Positions 8,680-17,515 of a DNA stretch of 38,574 nucleotides are shown here, in pieces (the first letter of the stretch is position 1; every line of letters starts with the position of its first letter). A program made the position numbers and the translations under genes. The notes beneath the pieces were generated by a model that saw only the letters and a list, made by a program, of their open reading frames with translations, searched no databases and was not told the origin of the DNA. This stretch comes from an uncultured Clostridia bacterium (lineage in GTDB: Bacteria > Bacillota > Clostridia > TANB77 > CAG-508), in assembly GCA_947626295.1 (NCBI GenBank), contig CANQRS010000003.1:1-38574 (forward strand). The letters run 5' to 3'.

Positions 8680-9513
8680 CTATTTTGATAACTCTATTAT
8701 TTTTTTTAATCTATAATTCACTCCAGACTTTCCTACTGGCTCTTTTAATAATTTTCCTAGCTCACTAAGTGGTAAATCTGGGTGTTCAAGACGTATCTCT
8801 GCTAATTCTTTTAAATTGTCATCTAGCTTTTCAAAATTCCCACTTTCCTTTAATCTTTTTATAGCATCAATTTGTTCTACTGAAGCATTTATAACTTTAT
8901 TTAAGTTTGCTGTTTTACAATTTACAAGTCTATTTATCTTATTATTCATAGCTCTTTGTACTCTAATCTCTTCAAATTTTATTACTGAATTGCTCGCTCC
9001 AATAAAAGCTAAAAATTTTGATATTTCTTCTCCATCTTTTATATATACTGACTTATCTATACTTTTAACAAATATATTATATTTTTTCATTATCTTTACT
9101 ATAGTTGTAACATACCCTTGTTTCAAAAGTTCCATTTCTAAATGATATTTATTTTCTGGATTATTTATTGAACCGGCACCTAAAAATATACCTCTTATAA
9201 CAGATTTTATATAATTAACTTCTTCGATTTGCTCAAAATTTTCTTCATCTATTTTTAAATCTGCCACCTTAAAAGTTATATTATATATTTTACCTTGAAT
9301 ATCTATTGAGAAATCGTTTATGTTCATATTTTTCAACAATTTTGCAAATCTGTTGATATTATATTCATTTTCTGTTGAATATTTTATTTTCCCTTTTTCC
9401 TTTAAAGTATTACCACTTATTAAGTATCCCATCAATTCATACTTTACTTCTTGTTTATTTGCTAAATTATTTATTTGACTTAATTCTTTTTTTATTTCCG
9501 CTGAAAATGACAT
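8680..9513 (-). CDS. whiA: DNA-binding regulator WhiA
   Basis: WhiA: LAGLIDADG homing-endonuclease-like fold (about residues 20-180) fused to a C-terminal helix-turn-helix ending HPDLPLSELGKLLKEPVGKS, the signature block. In Bacillota it affects cell division and chromosome segregation. From the ATG it is 277 residues. The upstream GTG at 9522 lies inside the SD (AAAGGTGAT) and is rejected. It leads the probable operon whiA-hemW-prmC-pth-rng. The usual rapZ-yvcK neighbours of whiA are absent. Confidence 0.95.
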   Translation of the reverse strand: MSFSAEIKKELSQINNLANKQEVKYELMGYLISGNTLKEKGKIKYSTENEYNINRFAKLLKNMNINDFSIDIQGKIYNITFKVADLKIDEENFEQIEEVNYIKSVIRGIFLGAGSINNPENKYHLEMELLKQGYVTTIVKIMKKYNIFVKSIDKSVYIKDGEEISKFLAFIGASNSVIKFEEIRVQRAMNNKINRLVNCKTANLNKVINASVEQIDAIKRLKESGNFEKLDDNLKELAEIRLEHPDLPLSELGKLLKEPVGKSGVNYRLKKIIELSK

Positions 9514-9639
9514 TTTTATCACCTTTTACATTTTACTATATTACTTAATTTTTTTCAACAATTCTAATAAATAATAACCGACCTACCATCTATTCAAGAT
9601 TACAGTAAGCATTCCTAGAACTTTGTTATATTTGACAAT

Positions 9640-9672
9640 AAAATGGTCTAACACAAATCGTTAAACCATTTT
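9640..9672. terminator. strong hairpin after serS, possible terminator
   Basis: A 13-bp stem (9640-9652 with 9660-9672, one G-T pair) with a 7-base loop lies just past the serS stop. On the minus strand the 3' arm ends in ACCATTTT then ATTG, a weak T-tract. On the plus strand the arm is followed by a run of T, but no rightward gene ends here. It is most likely the serS terminator. Confidence 0.6.
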
Positions 9673-9682
9673 TTATATTTAA

Positions 9683-10969
9683 TTATTTACGTACTTCTAT
9701 TTTTTCTAATCCTCCCATATAAGGTCTCAAAACTTCTGGAATAATAACACTACCATCAGGTTGATAATTATTTTCCATAATAGCAATAAGCATACGAGGA
9801 GGTGCAACTACAGTATTATTTAATGTATGTGCAAAATAATTTCCATTCTCACCCTTAATACGAATTCCAAGTCTACGAGATTGTGCATCTGTTAAATTAG
9901 AGCAGCTTCCTACTTCAAAATATGCTTTACGTCTAGGAGACCAAGCTTCAACATCACAAGATTTAGCCTTTAAATCAGCCAAATCTCCACTGCAACATTC
10001 AAGTGTACGAACTGGTATATTCATACTTCTAAAAAATTCAACAGTATATGACCACATTTTATCATACCATTTCCACGATTCTTCAGGCTCACAAACTACT
10101 ATCATTTCTTGTTTTTCAAATTGATGTATCCTATATACTCCTCTTTCTTCAAGTCCGTGTGCTCCTTTTTCTTTTCTAAAGCAAGGTGAATAAGAAGTCA
10201 TAGTATAAGGTAGATTTGCCTTATTTAATATTTGGTCTTTAAATTTTCCTATCATAGAATGTTCACTTGTACCAATTAAATATAAATCTTCTCCTTCAAT
10301 CTTATACATCATAGCGTCCATCTCTTCAAAACTCATAACACCAGTTACAACATCAGAACGAATCATATATGGAGGAATGCAATAAGTAAATCCCTTATTT
10401 ATCATAAAATCACGTGCATAAGTTAAAACTGCAGAATGAAGTCTCGCAACATCTCCAAGTAAATAATAAAATCCATTTCCTGAAACACGAGCACTACTCT
10501 CTAAATCAAGTCCTCCTAAAGCTTCCATTATTTCTCCGTGATGAGGTATCTCATAATCTGGAATAACAGGCTCACCAAATTTTTCGATTTCTACATTTTT
10601 GCTATCATCTTCACCTAATGGAACTGAAGGATGTATAATATTTGGTATTTTCATCATTTTTTCTTTTATTTCTATAGAAAGCTTGTCTTCTAGTTGTTGA
10701 TTTTTCTCTACATTTTCATTTACTTCTTGAACCTGTTGTTTTATAAGCTCCGCTTCCTCTTTTTTACCCTCTTTCATAAGAGCACCAATTTGACTACTCA
10801 AATTTTTCCTTTCATTACGAAGATTATCTCCATTAAGTTTTGCCTCTCTATACTTTTTATCTAACTCAATAATTTCATCAACTAATGGTAATTTTTGATT
10901 TTGAAATTTTTTCTTTATATTTTCTTTTACTGCTTCTGGATTCTCTCTTAAAAATTTTATATCTATCAT
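9683..10969 (-). CDS. serS: seryl-tRNA synthetase
   Basis: Class II synthetase charging tRNA-Ser. An N-terminal antiparallel coiled-coil arm (about residues 30-100, rich in K/E) binds the long variable arm of tRNA-Ser. Catalytic motifs 2 and 3 are seen as SPCFRKEKGAHGLEERGVYR and TLNNTVVAPPRMLIAIMENN. The length of 428 residues is normal. The ATG at 10969 is preferred over an upstream TTG because it is 7 bases from GGGAG. It has its own promoter (11001-11029) and a hairpin after it. No T-box leader fits in the 56-base gap upstream. Confidence 0.97.
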   Translation of the reverse strand: MIDIKFLRENPEAVKENIKKKFQNQKLPLVDEIIELDKKYREAKLNGDNLRNERKNLSSQIGALMKEGKKEEAELIKQQVQEVNENVEKNQQLEDKLSIEIKEKMMKIPNIIHPSVPLGEDDSKNVEIEKFGEPVIPDYEIPHHGEIMEALGGLDLESSARVSGNGFYYLLGDVARLHSAVLTYARDFMINKGFTYCIPPYMIRSDVVTGVMSFEEMDAMMYKIEGEDLYLIGTSEHSMIGKFKDQILNKANLPYTMTSYSPCFRKEKGAHGLEERGVYRIHQFEKQEMIVVCEPEESWKWYDKMWSYTVEFFRSMNIPVRTLECCSGDLADLKAKSCDVEAWSPRRKAYFEVGSCSNLTDAQSRRLGIRIKGENGNYFAHTLNNTVVAPPRMLIAIMENNYQPDGSVIIPEVLRPYMGGLEKIEVRK

Positions 10970-11000
10970 CAAAATACTCCCTTTCCACTATAATGCATAT

Positions 11001-11029
11001 ATTATATAACATTTTCATTGAAATATCAA
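11001..11029 (-). promoter_or_regulatory. serS promoter
   Basis: On the minus strand TTGATA (11024-11029), a 17-bp spacer and TATAAT (11001-11006). It overlaps the last codons of pyrB and leaves a short leader before the serS SD. Confidence 0.75.
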
Positions 11030-11937
11030 CATATATTTAGTAATTTCAAAATAAGTGCCATTCTCACAAACTTTCCACATTCAACTTGTTTAAAATAACA
11101 AGCTCTATCATCATCATCTAATTCTACAGATATTTCATTTACTCTTGGTAATGGGTGCATAATGCACAAATCCTTTTTTGCATTTTCTATTTTCTTAACA
11201 TCTAATACAAAACTATCCTTTAATCTGTTATACTCATCTTCACTTTCAAATCTTTCTTTTTGTATCCTTGTCATATATAACACATCTAAATCACTCATAT
11301 ATTTACAAATATCTTCTGTTTCAATATACTCTATTTTATTTTCAATCAATTCCTCTCTTACATATTCTGGTATTTGTAATTCTTTTGGAGAACTCAATAT
11401 TAATTTTATATTATCATATCTAGTCAAAGCACTAATTAAAGAATGTACAGTTCTTCCAAATTTTAAGTCTCCACAAAGTCCTATTGTTAAATTATCTATT
11501 TTTCCTTTTTCTCTTGTTATTGTTAACAAATCAGTCAATGTTTGAGATGGGTGACTACGCCCTCCATCTCCAGCATTTATTATAGGAACTCTTGATTTCC
11601 TTAATCCTTCTAAATGTGCCCCTTCTTTTGGGTGTCTCATTACTATTATATCTGCATAACAACCTACAGTTTGTATTGTATCTGCTATACTTTCTCCCTT
11701 TGTTGTTGAACTACTACTTTCTGATGCAAACCCTAACACATTTCCACCTAATTTTAACATAGCAGCTTCAAAGCTTAATCTTGTCCTTGTACTAGGCTCA
11801 AAAAAAAGCGTTGCTAATATTTTCCCATCACATTTTTTTGAATATAATTTTTCATTATCTATAATGTGATTTGCAACACTTATAATTTCCTCTATTTCTT
11901 CTTTGCTTAAATCTTTTATATCTATTAAATGTTTCAT
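11026..11937 (-). CDS. pyrB: aspartate carbamoyltransferase catalytic subunit
   Basis: Condenses carbamoyl phosphate with aspartate, the committed step of pyrimidine synthesis. Carbamoyl-phosphate loop [35 protein letters not shown] and [10 protein letters not shown] are all present. [14 protein letters not shown] and [10 protein letters not shown] resemble the class that associates with a PyrI regulatory chain, yet no pyrI follows. The start at 11937 (303 residues) is set by its GGGAGGGG SD. The longer frame to 11982 would begin inside the -10 element. It is preceded by a terminator and a good promoter, so it is a single-gene unit. Confidence 0.95.
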   Translation of the reverse strand: MKHLIDIKDLSKEEIEEIISVANHIIDNEKLYSKKCDGKILATLFFEPSTRTRLSFEAAMLKLGGNVLGFASESSSSTTKGESIADTIQTVGCYADIIVMRHPKEGAHLEGLRKSRVPIINAGDGGRSHPSQTLTDLLTITREKGKIDNLTIGLCGDLKFGRTVHSLISALTRYDNIKLILSSPKELQIPEYVREELIENKIEYIETEDICKYMSDLDVLYMTRIQKERFESEDEYNRLKDSFVLDVKKIENAKKDLCIMHPLPRVNEISVELDDDDRACYFKQVECGKFVRMALILKLLNIC

Positions 11938-11972
11938 TTTCAAATTACCCCTCCCTAATTTACTCACATTGA

Positions 11973-12001
11973 ATTTTACCATATCCCACCTTATAAGTCA
12001 A
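11973..12001 (-). promoter_or_regulatory. pyrB promoter
   Basis: Minus strand TTGACT (11996-12001), 17-bp spacer, TAAAAT (11973-11978). It begins directly after the ssb terminator. It decides the pyrB start, since the upstream ATG at 11982 lies within it. The leader before the SD is short, with no room for an attenuator. Confidence 0.8.
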
Positions 12002-12002
12002 C

Positions 12003-12038
12003 AAAAATCTCCTAGATATGCTTTATCTAAGAGATTTT
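12003..12038 (-). terminator. rho-independent terminator after the SSB gene
   Basis: A 15-bp stem with one mismatch or wobble (12024-12038 with 12004-12018) and a 5-base loop; the 3' arm runs into TTTTT on the minus strand. It separates the SSB gene from pyrB. Confidence 0.85.
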
Positions 12039-12054
12039 ATAAGTACTTTTTTAA

Positions 12055-12828
12055 TTACATAGCTTCTTGAACTGTATCAACTGCTTCTGTTGTTTCTTCA
12101 ACATTTGAATTTGTTTCATTATTCTCTGATTTAACAACTTCTAAGCTTCCTATTGAAACTTCATAAGCTACCTTCTTTACAATGCTTCCATCTTCCATCT
12201 TTTTCTCATAATTTCTTGATTGAACTCTACCTACAATTTTAACTTCTGTCCCAACTTCAAGATTTTGACAGAATTTTGCATTTCTTCCCCAAGCAATAGA
12301 TGGAATATAATCTGATTTGTTATATGCTCTATTTACTGCTAATAATAAATCTGCAATTTCTCTACCAAATGGTGTTTGTCTATATACAGGCTTTTTACAA
12401 ATATAACCTACTAGAACTACTTCGTTTGTTATATAATCTTTTTTTGCAAACTCTTTTTTTGGTAATTCAGAATTTTCTGTATCTTCTACAGTATTTTCAT
12501 CTATTGATGCTTCCTCTTTATCTTCTTCAAGCTTTTCAATATCCTTAGCAAATACTGTAAGTATTAATCTGTTCTTTTCATTTTCATAGCTATTATATGA
12601 CCTAAATTGTCCTTTTATTAACAATTTAGTACCAATTTGTAACATATCATCTGTAAATAATCTCTCAGATGCTGTTACTGGTATAACATCAGCTGTACCA
12701 CTTAAACGTGGTATTAAAAGGTCAAATGAATAAAACCTTTCTCCATAAATTTCGTGACTGAACTTTTTGTCAGACGTTACCTTCCCTACTAATACTAAGT
12801 AGTTATTCTCTAAATAATTTGTATCCAA
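12055..12828 (-). CDS. single-stranded-DNA-binding protein with two OB folds
   Basis: At 257 residues it carries two SSB-type OB domains in tandem. The first (about 5-100) has LVGKVTSDKKFSHEIYGERF and LLIKGQFRSY. The second (about 125-230) has EVVLVGYICKKPVYRQTPFG and IAWGRNAKFCQNLEVGTEV. An acidic linker of about 30 residues joins them, and an acidic tail lacks the usual SSB-Ct DDDIPF ending. Standard SSB has one OB fold per chain, so this is probably an accessory SSB acting as a dimer or monomer. Translation starts at TTG after GGGAGGA. It has a promoter about 75 bases upstream and a strong terminator. Confidence 0.85.
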   Translation of the reverse strand: MDTNYLENNYLVLVGKVTSDKKFSHEIYGERFYSFDLLIPRLSGTADVIPVTASERLFTDDMLQIGTKLLIKGQFRSYNSYENEKNRLILTVFAKDIEKLEEDKEEASIDENTVEDTENSELPKKEFAKKDYITNEVVLVGYICKKPVYRQTPFGREIADLLLAVNRAYNKSDYIPSIAWGRNAKFCQNLEVGTEVKIVGRVQSRNYEKKMEDGSIVKKVAYEVSIGSLEVVKSENNETNSNVEETTEAVDTVQEAM

Positions 12829-12904
12829 TTTTTATTCCTCCCTATTTTTAGATTTATCGATAGTGCCTTATATTTTTTTGCCTTTCTCAAATCTTACAGT
12901 TCTT

Positions 12905-12933
12905 ATTATACAACATTTTTTTCAATTTGTCTA
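12905..12933 (-). promoter_or_regulatory. promoter of the two-OB SSB gene
   Basis: Minus strand TAGACA (12928-12933), 17-bp spacer, TATAAT (12905-12910). The leader before the TTG start is about 70 bases. Confidence 0.75.
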
Positions 12934-12952
12934 CATAAAAAGTTAAATTTTT

Positions 12953-13465
12953 CTAAATTTTTTTCAATTTTTCTCCATAAACCGCTAAAATTGTAAAAAT
13001 TGCCATAGAATTACATATCTTCTTAGAACTACTTTTATGAATTTGTACATTTATTTCTTGTTGTTCTATTACATCACCATTCATACTTTCTATTTCACTT
13101 TGAACACAAATCAAAATATTTTCATTTTTTATACTTGATATAGTAATCATAGCTTTTTGATTCAACCCATAAGTTATTATGTTTTTGTTATACTCCATCA
13201 TAACCTCTATATGTTTTACAATATCTGAATTAACTATTAAATACTTAGCATTTATAATAATATCCTCCAAATATTTTGATAAATTTAAAAAGTCTGCTAT
13301 ATCATCATTAATAACAATTATTTCAAATCTGATGTTCTTAACATTTTGAATGCTTTCTTTATTTATGTTTATAAATTCAAATCTATTATTAGTCGAATTT
13401 TTTAATACCTCATTTTTTATAAAATTACTTTCACTTTCTTTGGCTATAACTCCAATAAAAGGCAT
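12953..13465 (-). CDS. unknown protein with faint Mur-ligase-like segment
   Basis: 170 residues, not recognised with confidence. ATG after GAAGGGGAAGATT. The middle part (about residues 75-120) reads YLIVNSDI...NIITYGLNQKAMITISSI, reminiscent of the end of a Mur-ligase central domain, but no P-loop or catalytic Lys is present, so it cannot be such an enzyme alone. There is no signal peptide and no obvious membrane segment. It lies downstream of truA in the same direction with a 68-base gap, probably as the last gene of the ispH-truA group. Family assignment would need a profile search. Confidence 0.6.
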   Translation of the reverse strand: MPFIGVIAKESESNFIKNEVLKNSTNNRFEFININKESIQNVKNIRFEIIVINDDIADFLNLSKYLEDIIINAKYLIVNSDIVKHIEVMMEYNKNIITYGLNQKAMITISSIKNENILICVQSEIESMNGDVIEQQEINVQIHKSSSKKICNSMAIFTILAVYGEKLKKI

Positions 13466-13533
13466 AATCTTCCCCTTCTGATATTTTATATTTTTATTAT
13501 ATATCAGACATTTGAAAATTATACCTTTTTTTA

Positions 13534-14271
13534 TTAATATTCTACATTAACTAAATACAATCCATTAGGCGGTAAAGTTTTTCCTGCTCTTTCTCTATTT
13601 TTAGAATTTATTATATCCTTAATTTCTTGAGGCTCTATTTTTTTCAATCCCACATCTACTAAAGTTCCAGATACGATTCTTACCATATTATATAAAAACC
13701 CGCTTCCTGTAAGTTCTATATAAATTCTATTATTTTCTTTTTTTACAACATTAGCTGCATAAATTGTCCTAACACTACTCTTACTACTAGTACCACTTGC
13801 TTTAAATGCCGCAAAATCGTACTCGCCTTCAAAATATTTTGCAGCTTCTTGCATCTTGCCTACATCTAACTCTTGTGGAATATGTGTCTCTAAATTTCTA
13901 TAAATTGCACTGCTTACCTTAGAATTATTTATTACATATCTATAAGTTTTTCTTTTGCAACTCAATCTACTATGAAATTTTTCGTCAACCTCTTCTGCAT
14001 TTAAAATTCTTATAGCCCTTTTTAGTTTTGAATTAATTGCTATTGGAAACTTACTTACATCTAAAGTAGAATTAGTCTTAAAATTTGCAACTTGTCCTAA
14101 TGCGTGAACACCTGCATCTGTTCTACCAGATGCGTTAAGTTCTATTTTTTCTCCTGTTATTTGTTCTATTGCAGACTCAATGCTTCCTTGTATGTTTAAT
14201 TTATCAGGTTGTTTTTGCCAACCATTAAAATCCTTTCCGTCATATTCTATTGTTAATTTTATATTTCTCAT
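13534..14271 (-). CDS. truA: tRNA pseudouridine(38-40) synthase
   Basis: Makes pseudouridine at positions 38-40 of the tRNA anticodon arm. The catalytic Asp is in ASGRTDAGVHALGQVANF (about residue 52). RTIYAA and GSGFLYNMVRIVSGTL are further family blocks. Length of 245 residues is normal. The ATG overlaps the cdaA stop (ATGA), so the two are translationally coupled. Confidence 0.96.
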   Translation of the reverse strand: MRNIKLTIEYDGKDFNGWQKQPDKLNIQGSIESAIEQITGEKIELNASGRTDAGVHALGQVANFKTNSTLDVSKFPIAINSKLKRAIRILNAEEVDEKFHSRLSCKRKTYRYVINNSKVSSAIYRNLETHIPQELDVGKMQEAAKYFEGEYDFAAFKASGTSSKSSVRTIYAANVVKKENNRIYIELTGSGFLYNMVRIVSGTLVDVGLKKIEPQEIKDIINSKNRERAGKTLPPNGLYLVNVEY

Positions 14272-15179
14272 TTTTCTTCCTTTTTTACAAACATAGTCTT
14301 TAATCTTAAAAATTTTTCATTCATTTTATTATCTTTATAAGTAAATCTTTTTGTTATAATATTACTAATAAGTATCTTTTTTAATACATCTTCTCTAACA
14401 TCTGCAATTAAAGTACCATCTTTTGCTACAGAAATTTTTCCAGTTTCTTCTGACACAACTACCGCAATAGCATCTGACTCTTTTGATATACCAATAGCTG
14501 CTCTGTGTCTAGTTCCTAATTCTTTTGCTATATCGCTATCTGACGCAAGTGGCAACATACACGCTGCAGCAGCTAATTTATTATCACTTATAACAACTGC
14601 ACCATCGTGAAGTGGTGTATTTTCAACAAATATATTTACTAATAGTTGTGGACTAACATCACCATTAATCTCTACACCAGTTGAAATAATATCTTTTATT
14701 TTTATATCTCTTTCAAGCACTATTAATGCTCCAGTTTTAGTCTTTGCCAATTCAGTTACTGCTATAACAACTTTATATATATCCTCTTTTGTCCTTGTTT
14801 CAATATCCTTTTCCATTCCAAAAAACTTTGTTAGTTTATTTGTACCAATTTGCTCCAATGCTCTTCGTATTTCGGGCTGAAATATTACTATTATCAGTAT
14901 AACTCCCCAATTCATTATAGCAGATAATATGTAATGTAAAATATTCAAGCCTAATATATCACTAAGCCACGTAGATATAATCAAAAATGCTATTCCCTTA
15001 ACTAGTTGCCAAGTCCTTGTTCCCTTTACCATTTTGAAAAATAAGTAAATTAAACATACCACTAAAGATATATCTATTATTAATGAAACTAATTTAACTG
15101 GGTCTTCTTGATATTGATGGATATATATTAATATATTGTTCTCATAAAATGTTTTAAATATAGAACCTAATTTCTCCAC
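14268..15179 (-). CDS. cdaA: diadenylate cyclase CdaA (DacA)
   Basis: Membrane enzyme making c-di-AMP from two ATP. Three N-terminal transmembrane helices (about residues 30-110) precede the DAC domain with the paired active-site motifs DGAVVI and GTRHRAAIG. GTG start with AAAGGA upstream; 303 residues. In most Bacillota cdaA is followed by cdaR and glmM. Here truA overlaps its stop and neither partner is in the window, so the CdaR-GlmM control is absent or elsewhere. A 49-residue membrane protein gene lies just upstream. Confidence 0.95.
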   Translation of the reverse strand: MEKLGSIFKTFYENNILIYIHQYQEDPVKLVSLIIDISLVVCLIYLFFKMVKGTRTWQLVKGIAFLIISTWLSDILGLNILHYILSAIMNWGVILIIVIFQPEIRRALEQIGTNKLTKFFGMEKDIETRTKEDIYKVVIAVTELAKTKTGALIVLERDIKIKDIISTGVEINGDVSPQLLVNIFVENTPLHDGAVVISDNKLAAAACMLPLASDSDIAKELGTRHRAAIGISKESDAIAVVVSEETGKISVAKDGTLIADVREDVLKKILISNIITKRFTYKDNKMNEKFLRLKTMFVKKEEK

Positions 15180-15199
15180 TCTTTATTTTTCCTTTCTTA

Positions 15200-15349
15200 T
15201 TAAATATAACTTACTATATAATATACAAGAGTTGACAATGTAGCTAATATCATAATTAAAGCTATTGATGCTGCTAAAATTCTTGATACTATCTTTTTTG
15301 TTTTTCTTTTTGCTTTACTCTTCTTATTTTCCTCCGCATTTCCTTCCAT
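15200..15349 (-). CDS. 49-residue single-pass membrane protein
   Basis: A short gene with a good SD (GGAAAGTGATAAAA-ATG) and its stop 20 bases before the cdaA start. The first 20 residues are charged (MEGNAEENKKSKAKRKTKK) and are followed by one hydrophobic helix (about residues 24-47) ending ...VYYIVSYI. A positive-inside arrangement suggests a cytoplasmic N-terminus. I do not recognise the family. Its position directly before cdaA invites the idea of a partner of that membrane enzyme, which is inference only. Confidence 0.65.
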   Translation of the reverse strand: MEGNAEENKKSKAKRKTKKIVSRILAASIALIMILATLSTLVYYIVSYI

Positions 15350-15410
15350 TTTTATCACTTTCCTTTCTTTTAGTTTATCATATCTTTAAATTATATCACT
15401 TTTCTTTGAT

Positions 15411-16046
15411 TTATACAATACTTATAAAATTTTTACAAAAAGACCTTCTATGTATTGGACACATTCCCAGTTTTTTTATTGCTTGTATATGTTTAGCAGT
15501 ACCATATCCTTTATGTTCAGCAAATCCATATTCTGGATATACCTTATCCCATTCTCTCATTATTCTATCTCTTGTTACCTTAGCAATAATTGATGCTGCT
15601 GCTATAGAATAACTTGTTGCATCCCCTTTTATTATTGATTTATAAGGTATTTTTAAAGTATCTATTCCTGTAAGAGCATCTACTAATATTACATCTGGCT
15701 TTATTTCCATAGATTTTATCGCTTCTGTTACTCCTTTTTTAGTTGCTTGTAAAATATTTATATCATCAATCTCTTCTTGATACACAATTCCTACACCAAA
15801 ACAAATAGATTCTTGCAAAATAATATCATACAATTTCTCTCTTTTACTCTCTGAAATTTTCTTAGAATCATTTACTCCCTCTATCATAGAATCTTCTGGC
15901 ATTATTACACTTGCAACAACAACTGGACCTGCTAAAGGTCCTCTTCCTGCTTCATCAATTCCACAAACATATTTCATATCCATATCATAAAATTCTTTAT
16001 CAATCTTTTTTAATTGCAATAATCTTTTTTCTTCCTTTTCCTTCAT
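15411..16046 (-). CDS. rnhB: ribonuclease HII
   Basis: Removes ribonucleotides from DNA and RNA of RNA-DNA hybrids. The DEDD metal site is visible: GIDEAGRGPLAGPV (Asp, Glu), VLVDALTG (Asp) and KVTRDR (Asp); KGDATSYSIAAASIIAKV is a family block. The start at 16046 (211 residues) has GAAGGTAGTAAAA before it and avoids the overlap with the upstream gene that the longer frame to 16172 would have. Confidence 0.95.
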   Translation of the reverse strand: MKEKEEKRLLQLKKIDKEFYDMDMKYVCGIDEAGRGPLAGPVVVASVIMPEDSMIEGVNDSKKISESKREKLYDIILQESICFGVGIVYQEEIDDINILQATKKGVTEAIKSMEIKPDVILVDALTGIDTLKIPYKSIIKGDATSYSIAAASIIAKVTRDRIMREWDKVYPEYGFAEHKGYGTAKHIQAIKKLGMCPIHRRSFCKNFISIV

Positions 16047-16074
16047 TTTTACTACCTTCTTCCGTTCGTGCAAA

Positions 16075-16623
16075 TTAATTATTATATATTTCTTGTATTT
16101 TTGATAATGTGTAACATCTTTGTTTGCTACTTCCTTTTCCATAAGTAATTCCACCTGTATATATAATATCAATTATATTATAATCATTTTCGTCATATAC
16201 AACTATATATTTTTGTCCGTCCTCTATATCCTCCTTTAATGTAACTAATCCCATTCCTCCTAATGTTTCAGCTGTCAATTCATAAGCATTATATTCTGTT
16301 ATTTCTTTATTTATCTGAGATTCTATTTCACTATCTATACTTCCTACTGCCTTCATAGAATATTTAGATTGAAATATTTCATTATTTTTTGAAGTTTTAT
16401 CTTCACCACTAGATTCCCACGTTTCAGCCTCTACTTCTTCTGCATACTCTTTTGCTTTTGCTTTAATAGTAAGCATATTTGTTTGTAATGTTTGCATTTT
16501 AGAATCCTTTAAAATATCTATTCCTTCATTTATTGCTATACCTGCAATTATTAATAATACAATTATTATAACTACTAATGCAATAATTGTTATTCCTGCT
16601 TCTTTATTTTTTATTTTATACAT
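16075..16623 (-). CDS. type IV pilin-like secreted or anchored protein
   Basis: 182 residues with a prepilin-like N-terminus: short basic leader KIKNKEAG, then ITIIALVV and a long hydrophobic helix (about residues 12-34), then a hydrophilic domain. A prepilin peptidase would cut after the Gly. However, position +5 of the mature form, normally Glu, is Ala, so classical pilus assembly is doubtful. ATG at 16623 (SD AGGAG) overlaps the ispH stop by 8 bases. The GTG at 16629 is too close to the SD. No pilus assembly ATPase or peptidase is nearby. It may be a wall-exposed pseudopilin of unknown role. Confidence 0.65.
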   Translation of the reverse strand: MYKIKNKEAGITIIALVVIIIVLLIIAGIAINEGIDILKDSKMQTLQTNMLTIKAKAKEYAEEVEAETWESSGEDKTSKNNEIFQSKYSMKAVGSIDSEIESQINKEITEYNAYELTAETLGGMGLVTLKEDIEDGQKYIVVYDENDYNIIDIIYTGGITYGKGSSKQRCYTLSKIQEIYNN

Positions 16624-17482
16624 ATTCACTCACTCCTAATATTTTATTCTTTACATTTACTATATCATCTTTTGGTGTTGATGCACCTGCCATAATTCCA
16701 ACTTTTTTAGCATCTTTTAATTCTTCTAAATTCAATTCTTCAGCATTACCAATAAATAACACTTTATTACAAAATTCGCACGATATATCATATAGTTTAT
16801 TGGTGTTTGAGCTTTTTCTATCTCCTATAATCACCATAATATCTACTTGTTTTGCAATATCCTCAGTTTCTTTTTGTCTTATTTCTGTTGAAGGGCATAT
16901 TGTTTTTTTCACCTCAATATTAATATCATCTCCAATTTTTTCTTTTATAATCTCTTCTATCTTATCAAATTTTTTTGAGCTATATGTAGTTTGAGATATT
17001 AATAACACATTTTCTATATTTTTACTTTTTATTATATCTATTGCTTCTTCTATTTCGCCCTCATCATATACAATAACATAGTTGTCACCACAATAACTTT
17101 CAATTCCTATTACTTCTGGGTGATTCTTTTTTCCAGTTAAAATTATATAATAACCCTTTTCAGCAAACTCTGCAACAATTCTGTGTATTTTTAATACACT
17201 TGGACACGTTAAATCTTTTATTTCTATATTCATCTCTTTAGCTTTATCATATATTTCTTTTTTTACACCGTGTGCTCTTATAATTGTTAACCCTTTTGCA
17301 TCTTCTATATTTTCTATAAATTCTATGCCACTATTTTTCAAGTCATTTACCACATTTTTATTATGTACTATTTCTCCTAAACAATAAGTCTTTTCATTTC
17401 TTGTTTGCTGTTCTTTCGCTCCATTTACCGCTCTTTCTACTCCATAGCAAAAACCTGCTGTTTTTCCAATAATTATTTCCAT
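16616..17482 (-). CDS. ispH: 4-hydroxy-3-methylbut-2-enyl diphosphate reductase
   Basis: Last step of the MEP isoprenoid pathway, an Fe-S enzyme. The three cluster Cys are in GFCYGVERAV (residue 12), LTCPSVLKIH and TICPSTEIRQ. RAHGV and HPEVIGI are substrate-site blocks. At 288 residues it is the stand-alone form, without the S1 domains fused to IspH in many Clostridia. It probably heads the group ispH-pilin-like-rnhB, following the regulator terminator. Confidence 0.96.
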   Translation of the reverse strand: MEIIIGKTAGFCYGVERAVNGAKEQQTRNEKTYCLGEIVHNKNVVNDLKNSGIEFIENIEDAKGLTIIRAHGVKKEIYDKAKEMNIEIKDLTCPSVLKIHRIVAEFAEKGYYIILTGKKNHPEVIGIESYCGDNYVIVYDEGEIEEAIDIIKSKNIENVLLISQTTYSSKKFDKIEEIIKEKIGDDINIEVKKTICPSTEIRQKETEDIAKQVDIMVIIGDRKSSNTNKLYDISCEFCNKVLFIGNAEELNLEELKDAKKVGIMAGASTPKDDIVNVKNKILGVSEYV

Positions 17483-17515
17483 ATTATTACAATCCTTTCA
17501 TATAGCAATTTTTAT

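Noticed and set aside
9523..9558. TTGAAA-N17-TAAAAT promoter for whiA
   Set aside because: The predicted start would fall inside the SD, so the transcript could not be translated from the chosen ATG.
10970..11025. T-box leader before serS
   Set aside because: The gap is only about 55 bases, contains a promoter, and has no T-box sequence.
11938..11982. N-terminal extension of pyrB to the ATG at 11982
   Set aside because: This ATG lies within the -10 region of the pyrB promoter, and the ATG at 11937 has a strong SD.
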